A stretch of DNA of 64,000 bases from Otariodibacter oris (lineage in GTDB: Bacteria; Pseudomonadota; Gammaproteobacteria; Enterobacterales; Pasteurellaceae): the NCBI RefSeq assembly GCF_009684715.1, contig NZ_CP016604.1, positions 635,262-699,261 on the forward strand. The letters run 5' to 3'. The stretch's first letter is position 1, and the number at the start of each line of letters is the position of its first letter. The notes below the pieces were generated by a model. It made no database searches, had not been told where the DNA came from, and saw nothing but the letters and a program-made list of their open reading frames with translations. Made by a program: the position numbers and the translations under genes. Of the stretch, positions 39,911 to 51,714 are shown piece after piece.

Positions 39911-42796
39911 ATGCAAACGACACTTTTCCTATCCGCAGAGCAAAAACTGGCAGAGTTGTTTTCACTTCATCAGATATCAGAAAATTTGCAAAAAACAGCG
40001 ATGATCCAACCGCTTGTCACTGCAATTGCAATGTCTGATTTTGTCTTTCAGCAACTGCAAAAACAGCCCGATTTATTGATAGAGTGGGTGCAAAATATTC
40101 CAACCCTAAGTAATGTAGAACAATACAAAAATGAATTATCACAAAAATTACAGGCGGTTGATGGTGAAGAAAGTTTGCATAAAATATTACGTCAATATCG
40201 CCATAGAGAAATGGCAAAATTAAGTTTTTTACAATCTAATCATTTAGCGACTCCTCAACAAATTTTTGAAACCTTATCCGATCTTGCCGAAACCATTATT
40301 TTAGCTACAAGAGATTGGTTGTTTGAGCGTTTGTGCCAAGATTACGGTACGCCAATGAATGAACTCGGCGAACAACAAGAATTACTAATTTTAGGGATGG
40401 GAAAATTAGGTGGAAGAGAGCTTAATTTTTCTTCTGATATAGATTTAATTTTTACTTATCCTGATGTGGGTGAAACGGTTGGAGCAAGAAAATCAATTGA
40501 TAACAGTAAATTTTTTACTCGGCTTGGACAGAAACTCATTCGTGCGTTAGATGAAATTACCTTAGATGGCTTTGTATATCGTACCGATATGCGATTACGC
40601 CCCTTTGGCGATAGTGGGGCTTTGGTACTGAGTTTTTCAGCGATGGAGGACTATTACCAAGAGCAAGGGCGAGATTGGGAACGCTATGCGATGATCAAGG
40701 CAAAAATTCTGGGTGAAGATCTTACCAATATCAATCACAAATATTTAAAGCAGATGCTGCGTCCGTTTGTTTATCGTCGTTACCTTGATTTTAGTGCTAT
40801 TCAATCCTTACGGGAGATGAAGCAAAAAATTAGCAGAGAAGTGCTACGCAGAGGGCTAGAAGATAATATTAAGCTAGGGGCGGGCGGTATTCGAGAAGTT
40901 GAGTTTATCGTACAAACGTTTCAAATGATCCGAGGTGGCAGAGATAAAATTTTACAACAACGTAGTTTACTTAGCGTTTTACCGCATTTAGCCACATTAA
41001 ATTTATTAACTCCACAGCAAATTGAACTCTTAAAAGACGGCTATTTATTTTTAAGACAAGTTGAAAATACCCTTCAAGCGATCAATGATCAACAAACTCA
41101 AACCTTACCAATGGATCCCCAAGATCAGCAACGTATTGCCTTTATTTGTGGGTGTGAAAATTGGCAAGCATTTTTGATTCAGTTGCAACATTATCAACTA
41201 CAGATTAGAAATATATTTAATGAGTTAATTGGCGAAGATGATGAACAGGAATGTTCAGAAGATGATCATTCGCAATCACTTCAATTAAGTATGTGGCGAG
41301 ATATTTTGAATTATCAAATTACGCAAGAGGATGTTGCAACAAATTTGGTTGCATATCCTGTAGCACCAGAGGATTATTCTCCTATTTTTCAGATTTTTTC
41401 ATCGACTTTTCAAGAGTGGATCAAACGTCCGATTGGTGTGAGAGGGCGAGAAGTATTGAGAAGATTACTGCCTGTGATCGTGGATCAAGTTTTTCAACAA
41501 AATAACTACCTGACACTGTTACCTCGAATTTTAAATATTATTGATAAGATCAATACTCGTACGACCTACTTAGAATTGTTACTCGAGAAAGAGCAAATCT
41601 TACCGCAACTATTTACCCTATGTAGTCAATCGGTGATGATTGCTGAACAGATTGCTCGTCATCCCATGTTGCTAGATGAATTGATTGTGCAAAATTCTTT
41701 AACCCAAGTCATTCCTTTGGAAGAGTATGCAATCACATTACAAGAATATTTAATACGTATTCCCGAAGAGGATGAGGAAGCATTAATTGATGCCCTTCGT
41801 CAGTTTAAGCAAAGCCAGACATTACATATTGCCTCAGCAGATATTTTAGGTGTATTGCCGGTGATGAAAATTAGTGATCACTTAACTTATTTAGCGGAAG
41901 CTATTTTAGGTGCAGTGGTGAATTTAGCGTGGAAGCAAGTATCAAAACGCTTTGGTGTCCCAGAACATTTAGCTGAAAATGAACAAGATTTTATGGTGAT
42001 TGGTTATGGTAAATTAGGTGGAATTGAGTTGGGATATAATTCCGATTTGGATTTAGTTTTCCTACATAATGCACCAGAAAATAGCCAAACAGTTGGGGGT
42101 AAAAAGAGCATTTCTAGCCACCAATTTTATTTAAAACTGGCGCAAAAAATTAACAGTATTTTTAATCTCAATACCAGTGCGGGTGTGCTGTATGAAATCG
42201 ATATGCGATTACGACCATCGGGTGAATCGGGTTTATTAGTCAGTACCTTTGATGCTTACGAAGACTATCAAAAAAATGAAGCATGGACATGGGAATCTCA
42301 AGCATTAGTGCGAGCAAGGGCGGTTTATGGTTCATCTTTACTTCGTCAACGATTTGAAACCATCCGTCAAAATGTATTAGGCATAGCAAGAACAAGCAGT
42401 CAGTTAGTGGAAGATATTTGCAATATGCGTGCAAAAATGTATTCACATTTAAGTCATACTGAAAATGGGCGTTTTCACTTAAAAACCGATCTTGGCGGAA
42501 TTACAGATATTGAGTTTATCGCACAATACCTTGTCTTGAATTATGCTAATGCTTCACCACAAGTAGCTGTATGGTCAGATAATGTCCGTATTTTTGAAAG
42601 CTGTGCAGAAAGTGGTATCCTTTCCCTAGAAGAAAGTGAGCAACTTAAATATTGCTATACAACTTTACGCAATAAAATTCATCATCTTAATCTTTTGAAT
42701 CAAACTGCCATTGTTGATAGTGAAGAATTTGAACGTGAGAGTAGTTATGTCAAATCAACATGGAAAAGATTATTTCAGCGAGAAGTGAATGCCTAA
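39911..42796 (+). CDS. glnE: GlnE, glutamine synthetase adenylyltransferase/deadenylylase
   Basis: A bifunctional enzyme that attaches and removes AMP on glutamine synthetase according to PII and glutamine status. The 961 aa product has two nucleotidyltransferase domains, marked by [20 protein letters not shown] in the N-terminal (deadenylylase) half and [20 protein letters not shown] in the C-terminal (adenylylase) half, each followed by MRLRP motifs. The end overlaps the start of cutC by eight bases. The USS at 40009 lies near the 5' end. Confidence 0.97.
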   Translation: MQTTLFLSAEQKLAELFSLHQISENLQKTAMIQPLVTAIAMSDFVFQQLQKQPDLLIEWVQNIPTLSNVEQYKNELSQKLQAVDGEESLHKILRQYRHREMAKLSFLQSNHLATPQQIFETLSDLAETIILATRDWLFERLCQDYGTPMNELGEQQELLILGMGKLGGRELNFSSDIDLIFTYPDVGETVGARKSIDNSKFFTRLGQKLIRALDEITLDGFVYRTDMRLRPFGDSGALVLSFSAMEDYYQEQGRDWERYAMIKAKILGEDLTNINHKYLKQMLRPFVYRRYLDFSAIQSLREMKQKISREVLRRGLEDNIKLGAGGIREVEFIVQTFQMIRGGRDKILQQRSLLSVLPHLATLNLLTPQQIELLKDGYLFLRQVENTLQAINDQQTQTLPMDPQDQQRIAFICGCENWQAFLIQLQHYQLQIRNIFNELIGEDDEQECSEDDHSQSLQLSMWRDILNYQITQEDVATNLVAYPVAPEDYSPIFQIFSSTFQEWIKRPIGVRGREVLRRLLPVIVDQVFQQNNYLTLLPRILNIIDKINTRTTYLELLLEKEQILPQLFTLCSQSVMIAEQIARHPMLLDELIVQNSLTQVIPLEEYAITLQEYLIRIPEEDEEALIDALRQFKQSQTLHIASADILGVLPVMKISDHLTYLAEAILGAVVNLAWKQVSKRFGVPEHLAENEQDFMVIGYGKLGGIELGYNSDLDLVFLHNAPENSQTVGGKKSISSHQFYLKLAQKINSIFNLNTSAGVLYEIDMRLRPSGESGLLVSTFDAYEDYQKNEAWTWESQALVRARAVYGSSLLRQRFETIRQNVLGIARTSSQLVEDICNMRAKMYSHLSHTENGRFHLKTDLGGITDIEFIAQYLVLNYANASPQVAVWSDNVRIFESCAESGILSLEESEQLKYCYTTLRNKIHHLNLLNQTAIVDSEEFERESSYVKSTWKRLFQREVNA
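40009..40017 (-). repeat. DNA uptake signal sequence (ACCGCTTGT on plus)
   Basis: Perfect uptake core near the 5' end of glnE, coding within QPLV. Confidence 0.75.
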
Positions 42797-43538
42797 AATC
42801 GAAGTTTGTGTTGATAATTTAGAATCCGTGATTACAGCAAATCAATATCCTATTGATCGTATTGAGCTTTGCTCAGCATTATCGGTGGGGGGAATTACAC
42901 CAAATTACGGTTTATTAAAACAAGCGGTAGCTATATCAAATATTCCTATTGCAGTGATGATTCGCCCTAGAGCAGGAGATTTTATTTTTAGTGAATCTGA
43001 AATTCAAGCCATGATCACTGATATTGAAATGGCATTGGCTTGTGGCATAAAAAATATTGTGATTGGGGCTTTAACTCCTTCAGCACAAGTCGATATTCAA
43101 ACCATCAAACGTTTGTTAATTGTTGCTCAAGGAATGAAAGTTACCTTTCATCGGGCATTTGATCTCTGTGATGACCCTTTTGTCGCATTATCTCAATTAA
43201 TTGATCTTGGGTGTGATCGTATTTTAACTTCAGGACAAGCAAAAACGGCTTTTGAGGGTATTCCTTTATTGCAACAATTAGTTAATAAAGCTCAAAATCA
43301 GATTCAAATTATGGCGGGCTGTGGTATTAATGCAGACAATGTGTCTGAAATAATCCAACGCACTCAAGTGCCACAAATTCATTTTTCGGCAAAAGGTGAA
43401 CGTTGGAGTACAATGAGGCAGTCTAATCAAGTAAGTATGGGAAATGATAATTCAGAACAAGATAGAAAATTAACTGTCTTAGATCATCAGAAATTATCCG
43501 CAATACTACATCAAATAAGAACATCGAATAGAACATAG
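42789..43538 (+). CDS. cutC: CutC-family protein
   Basis: A 249 aa TIM-barrel protein of the CutC family, named for copper homeostasis although its biochemical function remains uncertain. It shows [76 protein letters not shown] and [12 protein letters not shown]. It starts within the last codons of glnE and is likely translated by coupling. Confidence 0.95.
   Translation: MPKIEVCVDNLESVITANQYPIDRIELCSALSVGGITPNYGLLKQAVAISNIPIAVMIRPRAGDFIFSESEIQAMITDIEMALACGIKNIVIGALTPSAQVDIQTIKRLLIVAQGMKVTFHRAFDLCDDPFVALSQLIDLGCDRILTSGQAKTAFEGIPLLQQLVNKAQNQIQIMAGCGINADNVSEIIQRTQVPQIHFSAKGERWSTMRQSNQVSMGNDNSEQDRKLTVLDHQKLSAILHQIRTSNRT
42920..42928 (+). repeat. DNA uptake signal sequence (ACAAGCGGT)
   Basis: Perfect uptake core within cutC, coding for part of KQAVA. 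Confidence 0.75.
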
Positions 43539-43565
43539 AATTGCACAGCAAATAGGAGATAGAGT

Positions 43566-43949
43566 ATGAACAAAGCAACCATCTTATTAGGATTGGCTGT
43601 TGTGAGTCTTACCGCTTGTAGCCTTACACCAGAACAACAAGCAATACGAGATGCAAAAAGACTTAGAGCAGAGCAAGCATTGCAAGTAAATTTAGCCAAA
43701 CAATGTGATATGCAAACGGCAGAATTAATGCATGAGAAATTTAATCCACCTCTTGATCGCACAGAAGAAGAACAAAAAGCCTTTGAGAAACAGTATTTAG
43801 AAAAGGTCAATAATCCAATGTTCCAAGCTTGTTATAAATTGGCATTACAGAATCATGTTGCTGAAGAAAAGTTAGAGTGGATGAGAATGCATTATTATGA
43901 TGATTGGCGTGGATTTGGATTCGGTCGTTTTTGCTACGCTTGTTGGTAA
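43566..43949 (+). CDS. Small lipoprotein of unknown function
   Basis: A 127 aa protein with a lipoprotein signal (MNKATILLGLAVVSLTAC, lipid on Cys18). The mature part is charged and predicted helical (Glu/Lys/Gln-rich), with single Cys residues and an aromatic-rich C-terminus (YYDDWRGFGFGRFCYACW) holding two closely spaced Cys. I do not recognise the family. A USS overlaps the lipobox codons at 43611-43619. It starts 27 bp after cutC, with a GGAGA ribosome site. Confidence 0.8.
   Translation: MNKATILLGLAVVSLTACSLTPEQQAIRDAKRLRAEQALQVNLAKQCDMQTAELMHEKFNPPLDRTEEEQKAFEKQYLEKVNNPMFQACYKLALQNHVAEEKLEWMRMHYYDDWRGFGFGRFCYACW
43611..43619 (-). repeat. DNA uptake signal sequence (ACCGCTTGT on plus)
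   Basis: Perfect uptake core overlapping codons for LTACS, i.e. the lipobox of the small lipoprotein. Confidence 0.75.
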
Positions 43950-44032
43950 TTCTCTGCTCAATTAGTGAATTTGTCAGGTAATTTTGCAAAATTTTGTTAC
44001 AATCTTACCGCTTTAATTTTATAAAATAGAAA

Positions 44033-45007
44033 ATGATGAAAATTTATAAAGTAGTTACACTCTTACTTTCATTTGGACTATCGGTTATGGGATTCGCAGA
44101 AGTTGCTAAAACACCCGTAGCCTATTTGAATGCAATGACAATAGCTCATAAAATGCTGAATTATGAGTTATTTTACTTTGTGCAGCAGGGAGAGCAAGTT
44201 GATTCCCTAAGATATCGCCATGCGAATTATTTAGGCAAAGAATACGCACAATTATTGCAACTAGATAAAGCAAGGGAAGAGATTATTTTAAGGGATGATC
44301 GAGTAAGCTATTTTGGAGAATTTCAGCCATTTAGTCTAGCTAGTGATCATATTTTAGATAATTTACCTGTACTTTTATATACTGATTTTGATCAGTTAGA
44401 TGGATATAATTTTATTGATGTCGGTAGAGAAAGAATCGCAAATCGTTTAGCTAGAGTGATTAGAATCGTTCCAAAAGATGATTTTCGTTATCAACATGAA
44501 GTGTGGATTGATGAGGAAAATTATTTATTACTCAGAGCTGATTTATTGGATCGGGATGGTAATATTTTAGAACAATTTAAAGTGCTTAAGCCGACGGTTG
44601 ATGACCAGTTTATATATATCGTTGAGCCTATTTCTTCTCTAATTTTACCGAGTGTTATTGTTGATGAGCAAAAAAATTCTCCATTACTAAGTTGGGATCC
44701 AAAATGGATTCCAAGAGGATTTAAAAAAATTAAATCAGGAACACAGAATTTATCTGGTGTATTAATGGAAAATGAGCAAATTGAAAGCCAATTATATAGT
44801 GATGGGTTAGCATCTTTTACCATATATTTAGTACAGAATAAGGGTGTCATTTTTAATGAGCAATTTTGGCGACAAGGAAAATTGAGTATTTATAGCCAAA
44901 CATTTGGGGATAAGGACGTTGTCATTGTTGGTGAAATACCTTTAGTTTCTGCACGCCATATTGTACAAGATATTCAGCAAAACCAATTAATTGGGGAACC
45001 TAAATAA
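44033..45007 (+). CDS. rseB: RseB, periplasmic sigma-E regulator
   Basis: RseB binds the periplasmic part of the anti-sigma factor RseA and shields it from DegS; it is displaced by mislocalised lipopolysaccharide. The 324 aa product has a signal peptide (about residues 1-22), the MucB/RseB lipoprotein-localisation-like domain (KMLNYELFYFVQQGEQVDSLRYRHA, DEENYLLLRADLLDRDGNILEQFKV) and a C-terminal domain (WIPRGFKKI...). rseC follows with a one-base overlap, but rpoE and rseA, normally upstream, are absent here. Confidence 0.92.
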   Translation: MMKIYKVVTLLLSFGLSVMGFAEVAKTPVAYLNAMTIAHKMLNYELFYFVQQGEQVDSLRYRHANYLGKEYAQLLQLDKAREEIILRDDRVSYFGEFQPFSLASDHILDNLPVLLYTDFDQLDGYNFIDVGRERIANRLARVIRIVPKDDFRYQHEVWIDEENYLLLRADLLDRDGNILEQFKVLKPTVDDQFIYIVEPISSLILPSVIVDEQKNSPLLSWDPKWIPRGFKKIKSGTQNLSGVLMENEQIESQLYSDGLASFTIYLVQNKGVIFNEQFWRQGKLSIYSQTFGDKDVVIVGEIPLVSARHIVQDIQQNQLIGEPK

Positions 45008-45435
45008 TGATGGTTGAATATGCAACGGTTGTGAATTATTCCAAGGGTATTGCAACCGTAGTGTGTGACCCAAAAGTAGGATGTGGCAGTTGTGTCAGTA
45101 GTGGTGCTTGTGGCACTCGTACTTTATCTGCTTTGGCAGGAGAAAAATCCGCATTAGAATTTGAATTGAAGGTAAGTGAAACTTTATCAATTGGTGATAA
45201 GATTGAAATTGGTCTAACTGAACGAAATTTATTATTGGGTGTTTTTGGGATGTATGGCATCCCTCTTATTGTATTTATCGGGAGTGCATTACTATTTTCA
45301 CAATGGATAGATAATGAATTAGTGGTTGCACTTATTATGTTTATGAGTACAGCAGGCTTGTTTGCTGGAATGAAAAAAGTATTACAAAAAAAATCAATGG
45401 GACAATTTATCCCTGTTTTTTTGAGAAAAATTTAA
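45007..45435 (+). CDS. rseC: RseC/MucC-family membrane protein
   Basis: A 142 aa inner-membrane protein with a Cys-rich N-terminal domain (Cys-x5-Cys-x2-Cys-x5-Cys in [18 protein letters not shown]) likely to hold a metal or redox centre, and two membrane segments (about residues 77-97 and 101-118). RseC has been tied to the Rsx/Rnf-like SoxR-reducing system and to sigma-E control. The start overlaps the rseB stop; ATG at 45007 or the next codon 45010 could be used. fadD follows by 11 bp. Confidence 0.93.
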   Translation: MMVEYATVVNYSKGIATVVCDPKVGCGSCVSSGACGTRTLSALAGEKSALEFELKVSETLSIGDKIEIGLTERNLLLGVFGMYGIPLIVFIGSALLFSQWIDNELVVALIMFMSTAGLFAGMKKVLQKKSMGQFIPVFLRKI

Positions 45436-45446
45436 GGAGAAATCCC

Positions 45447-47144
45447 GTGGACAAAATTTGGTTGAAAAACTATCCAGATGGGGCACCAACAACTATTAAT
45501 CCAAATCAATATAGTTCTTTAGTTGAAATGTTTGAAAAAGCAGTACGTCGCCATCCAGATATTCCAGCCTATATTAATATGGGAAAAGTGCTTACGTATC
45601 GTAAGTTAGAAGAGCGTAGCCGAGCATTTGCTGCTTATTTACAAAATGAATTATGCCTAGAAAAGGGTGAGCGTATTGCATTAATGATGCCAAATTTATT
45701 GCAATATCCTATTGCGTTATTTGGTGCATTACGGGCTGGATTAGTTGTGGTTAATGTAAACCCTCTTTATACCCCCAGAGAATTAGAGCATCAATTAAAT
45801 GATAGTGGTGCAAAGGCAATTGTTGTGGTTTCAAACTTTGCAGCAACACTGGAAAAAGTGGTATTTAACACTGAAGTAAAACACGTAATTTTAACCAGAA
45901 TGGGGGATCAGCTTTCTTTTGGTAAACGTACATTAGTCAATTTTGTGGTGAAGTATGTTAAAAAATTAGTACCTAAATATAAACTTCCCCATGCAGCAAG
46001 TTTCCGTGAAGCTTTAAGTATCGGTAAATTGCGTCAATATGTTAAACCTGAATTATTGCCTGATGATCTTGCTTTTCTTCAATATACAGGTGGAACAACA
46101 GGAGTGGCAAAAGGAGCAATGCTAACGCATCGCAGTATTGTGGCAAATATAATACAAGCAAAATGGGTGGCTGATCCATTAATCCTGAATGGAGAAGGTA
46201 AAATCGGTGTTATTGCTTTGCCAATGTATCACGTGTTTGCATTGACCGTGAATTGCTTACTATTTATTGAATTAGGTTTGACAGGATTATTAATTAGTAA
46301 TCCGCGAGATATACCTGGATTCATTAAAGAATTAAAAAAATATCGAGTTTCAGTGATAACAGGGGTCAATACATTATTTAACGCATTGTTGAATAATGAG
46401 CACTTCAAGGAAGTGAATTTTTCTCGGATGAAAATGACTGTAGGTGGTGGTGCTGCGGTACAACGTTCAGTTGCAGAACGTTGGCATGCAGCAACTGGAA
46501 ATCATATTATCGAAGGATATGGTATGACTGAGTGTTCCCCATTGATTGCCGCAACGCGTAGTGATTCCACTGAATATTCAGGCTCTATTGGTATCCCCGT
46601 GCCTAATACAGATATTCGTATTGTGGATGATGCTGGGAATGACGTTCCTTTAGGTGAACGTGGTGAACTATGGGTCAAGGGCCCTCAAGTGATGCAAGGC
46701 TACTGGCAACGAGAAGAAGATACTGCCGATGTTATGAAAGATGGATGGATGGCAACAGGTGATATCGTTGAAATGGGGCAAGATCTTAATTTACGAATTG
46801 TCGATCGAAAAAAAGATATGATCATCGTTTCTGGCTTTAATGTTTATCCAAATGAAATTGAAGAGGTAATTTCCTCTCATCCTAAAGTCAATGAGGTCGT
46901 TGTTGTCGGTATTCCAAATGAAAAATCAGGGGAATGTATTAAAGTTTTTGCGACAAAAAAAGATGAAACATTAACTCGGGAAGAATTACGTAAATACTGT
47001 AAACAACATTTAACAGGTTACAAAATTCCTAGAGAAATTGAGTTTAGAGAAGAGTTGCCCAAAAGCAACGTTGGAAAAATTCTTCGCCGAGTCTTGAGGG
47101 ATGAAGAGATGGAGAGAATTAAAAAGCAATTAAATGCGAAATAA
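45447..47144 (+). CDS. fadD: FadD, long-chain acyl-CoA synthetase
   Basis: FadD activates exogenous long-chain fatty acids to acyl-CoA at the inner membrane. The 565 aa protein begins with GTG after AAGGAGA and aligns from its first residues with E. coli FadD ([18 protein letters not shown]). The AMP-binding loop [16 protein letters not shown], the [10 protein letters not shown] motif, and the FACS signature around [12 protein letters not shown] and [21 protein letters not shown] are present, as is [10 protein letters not shown] at the C-terminus. It pairs functionally with FadL (21457). A terminator follows. Confidence 0.97.
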   Translation: MDKIWLKNYPDGAPTTINPNQYSSLVEMFEKAVRRHPDIPAYINMGKVLTYRKLEERSRAFAAYLQNELCLEKGERIALMMPNLLQYPIALFGALRAGLVVVNVNPLYTPRELEHQLNDSGAKAIVVVSNFAATLEKVVFNTEVKHVILTRMGDQLSFGKRTLVNFVVKYVKKLVPKYKLPHAASFREALSIGKLRQYVKPELLPDDLAFLQYTGGTTGVAKGAMLTHRSIVANIIQAKWVADPLILNGEGKIGVIALPMYHVFALTVNCLLFIELGLTGLLISNPRDIPGFIKELKKYRVSVITGVNTLFNALLNNEHFKEVNFSRMKMTVGGGAAVQRSVAERWHAATGNHIIEGYGMTECSPLIAATRSDSTEYSGSIGIPVPNTDIRIVDDAGNDVPLGERGELWVKGPQVMQGYWQREEDTADVMKDGWMATGDIVEMGQDLNLRIVDRKKDMIIVSGFNVYPNEIEEVISSHPKVNEVVVVGIPNEKSGECIKVFATKKDETLTREELRKYCKQHLTGYKIPREIEFREELPKSNVGKILRRVLRDEEMERIKKQLNAK

Positions 47145-47161
47145 TTAATCCATACCAGAGT

Positions 47162-47200
47162 AAAATGCCATTACTAATTCGTACAGTAATGGCATTTTTT
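47162..47200 (+). terminator. Terminator after fadD
   Basis: AAAATGCCATTACT / AGTAATGGCATTTT stem with a 9-nt loop and a T6 run. Confidence 0.92.
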
Positions 47201-47224
47201 GTTACAAATTTTAGTGGTAAAGTG

Positions 47225-47233
47225 ACCGCTTGT
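47225..47233 (-). repeat. DNA uptake signal sequence (ACCGCTTGT on plus)
   Basis: Perfect uptake core in the fadD-leuB intergenic space; single copy, no inverted partner. Confidence 0.75.
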
Positions 47234-47238
47234 TAGGA

Positions 47239-48330
<1,092 letters not shown>

Positions 48331-48460
48331 TTATTATTGTGTTTAGTTTAATTAATGAAAGAAAAAGACAATATAAAACATTTTTACAACAAAATCCGAG
48401 ATTTTTTGCATATTTTCTGTTATTTCAGTTATGATAATTGGCAGATGGGAGAATGAATAA

Positions 48461-48694
48461 ATGAAAATAAATGCTTACAGGCTAATGGTAGTAATTTTGG
48501 GTGTATTATCTTTGTCTGGATGTGGCACAATTTTGAGTTTTACGGCAAACGACTATACCCCTTATGCAGGAGTAAGTCGTGATTTTTCGTTCATTCAAGA
48601 AGGGGGCATTGTCAGTGTGGTTGCCGTCGTCGATTTACCCCTCAGTCTAGTTTTAGATACGTTATTTTTACCTGTTACATTGAGTCAGAAATAG
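48461..48694 (+). CDS. YceK/YidQ-family lipoprotein (DUF1375)
   Basis: A 77 aa lipoprotein with lipobox ending at Cys21 (LSGC). The short mature part has the DUF1375 pattern [10 protein letters not shown] and [19 protein letters not shown] near the C-terminus. The function is unknown. Its last 20 bases overlap the 3' end of convergent ubiG. Confidence 0.87.
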   Translation: MKINAYRLMVVILGVLSLSGCGTILSFTANDYTPYAGVSRDFSFIQEGGIVSVVAVVDLPLSLVLDTLFLPVTLSQK

Positions 48695-49397
48695 GTTTTA
48701 ATGTAGCAATATAATTACAGCTTACATCCTTATTTATCCAGAATTTTTCTAAAAGTGGATTAAAATGATAGCCAACCATATCAATACAATCTAAGTCTGC
48801 CTTGTCACACCAATAGAGTAATTCTGCGGGTTTTATAAATTTATCAAATTCATGAGTACCTTTAGGTAACATTTTCAATACATATTCTGCACCGATAATC
48901 ACTAAGGCATAGGCTTTTAATGTACGATTAATGGTAGAAAGAAAAAGTACGCCATTCGGTTTAAGTAATTTTTGGCAACTGCTAATTACTGATAATGGAT
49001 CAGGCACATGTTCTAGCATTTCCATACATGTGATGACATCATATTTTTCTGCCTGTGTTTCTAGATGTTTTGCGAGAAAGTCTTCAACAGTAATTCGCTG
49101 ATAGTCGATTTTGAGTTGATTTTCTTGAGCATGTTGTTTGGCGATCTCTAATGGATGTGTTGTCATATCAATGCCTGTGACATTAGCACCAGCTTTTGCC
49201 ATACTTTCACTTAAAATTCCGCCTCCGCAGCCGACATCAAGAACTTTTTTTCCGAATAACCCTTCAGACTTTTCATTGATATAGGCAAGACGAAGAGGAT
49301 TCAGTAAGTGGATTGGTTTAAAATCACCTTGTGGATCCCACCAACTTTTTGCCATTTTTTCAAATTTTGCTAATTCTTGTTGATCTACATTACTCAT
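48675..49397 (-). CDS. ubiG: UbiG, ubiquinone O-methyltransferase
   Basis: UbiG performs both O-methylations in ubiquinone synthesis. The 240 aa product starts [33 protein letters not shown], carries the SAM-binding [19 protein letters not shown] motif, and [11 protein letters not shown]. It stands alone and overlaps a lipoprotein gene tail to tail by 20 bases, with no room for a separate terminator. Confidence 0.95.
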   Translation of the reverse strand: MSNVDQQELAKFEKMAKSWWDPQGDFKPIHLLNPLRLAYINEKSEGLFGKKVLDVGCGGGILSESMAKAGANVTGIDMTTHPLEIAKQHAQENQLKIDYQRITVEDFLAKHLETQAEKYDVITCMEMLEHVPDPLSVISSCQKLLKPNGVLFLSTINRTLKAYALVIIGAEYVLKMLPKGTHEFDKFIKPAELLYWCDKADLDCIDMVGYHFNPLLEKFWINKDVSCNYIATLKPISDSM

Positions 49398-51023
<1,626 letters not shown>

Positions 51024-51060
51024 CCTTTACTTATATAATTTAAGTCAATGTTTATTTATT

Positions 51061-51092
51061 ATGCAGAAGATATTTATATCTTCTGCATTTTT
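51061..51092 (+). terminator. Terminator after gdhA
   Basis: A 12-bp stem ATGCAGAAGATA / TATCTTCTGCAT with a TTTA loop and a T run. Confidence 0.92.
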
Positions 51093-51186
51093 ATTCTTTA
51101 GAATTTAGTCTAATTACGTTAGAATTAAAAGGCTTATCAAGCACAAGGTCATTAACTATATTCTACTTAATATTAGGAGGCTTAAT

Positions 51187-51651
51187 ATGCAAAAGCGGAT
51201 GGCTTCTTACATTAAAAAAATGTATTTATTTACCCTTTCTTGTACACATAATGATATCCCTTGGGCAACAGCACATTATTATGTTTTTGATGAAGAACGA
51301 AAGCGTTTAATTTATGTTACAAGTGATAGAACCCATCATGCTCAAACTGTATTTAAAAATCCAATTGTAGCAGGAACCATATTTACCCCAACACGTTTTC
51401 ATGCTTCTTTACAAGGTATTCAATTTACTGGGCGAACAGCTATGCTTGAAGGTGATGAAGCTCAATTAGGTCGAAAATTGTATAAAGCGCTTTATGATCA
51501 TAGATTAATTGATGAGTTACCTGTTTGGGAGATATCACTGGAATACATTCGAATGATTGATCATTCTTTAGGTTTTTTTAATTCAATAGAATGGCGTATT
51601 GAAGATGAAGATACAGATTTAGAATCAGAAATAGAAGAGATAAATATTTAG
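51187..51651 (+). CDS. YhbP-like UPF0306 protein (FMN-binding split-barrel type)
   Basis: A 154 aa protein resembling E. coli YhbP: ATAHYYVFDEERKRLIYVTSDRTHHAQT, AGTIFTPTRFHASLQGIQFTGRTAMLEG and PVWEISLEYIRMIDHSLGF. The fold is the pyridoxamine-5'-phosphate-oxidase-like split barrel, many members of which bind FMN, but no activity is established for this group. The C-terminal tail is acidic (EDEDTDLESEIEEI). An AGGAGG ribosome site precedes the start. It is a single-gene unit between gdhA and cpdB. Confidence 0.88.
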   Translation: MQKRMASYIKKMYLFTLSCTHNDIPWATAHYYVFDEERKRLIYVTSDRTHHAQTVFKNPIVAGTIFTPTRFHASLQGIQFTGRTAMLEGDEAQLGRKLYKALYDHRLIDELPVWEISLEYIRMIDHSLGFFNSIEWRIEDEDTDLESEIEEINI

Positions 51652-51714
51652 CCCTATTTTGCAAGCGGTGGGTTTTATAAAAAGTTTGCAAGTTCATTTA
51701 ATTGGAGTAATAAA

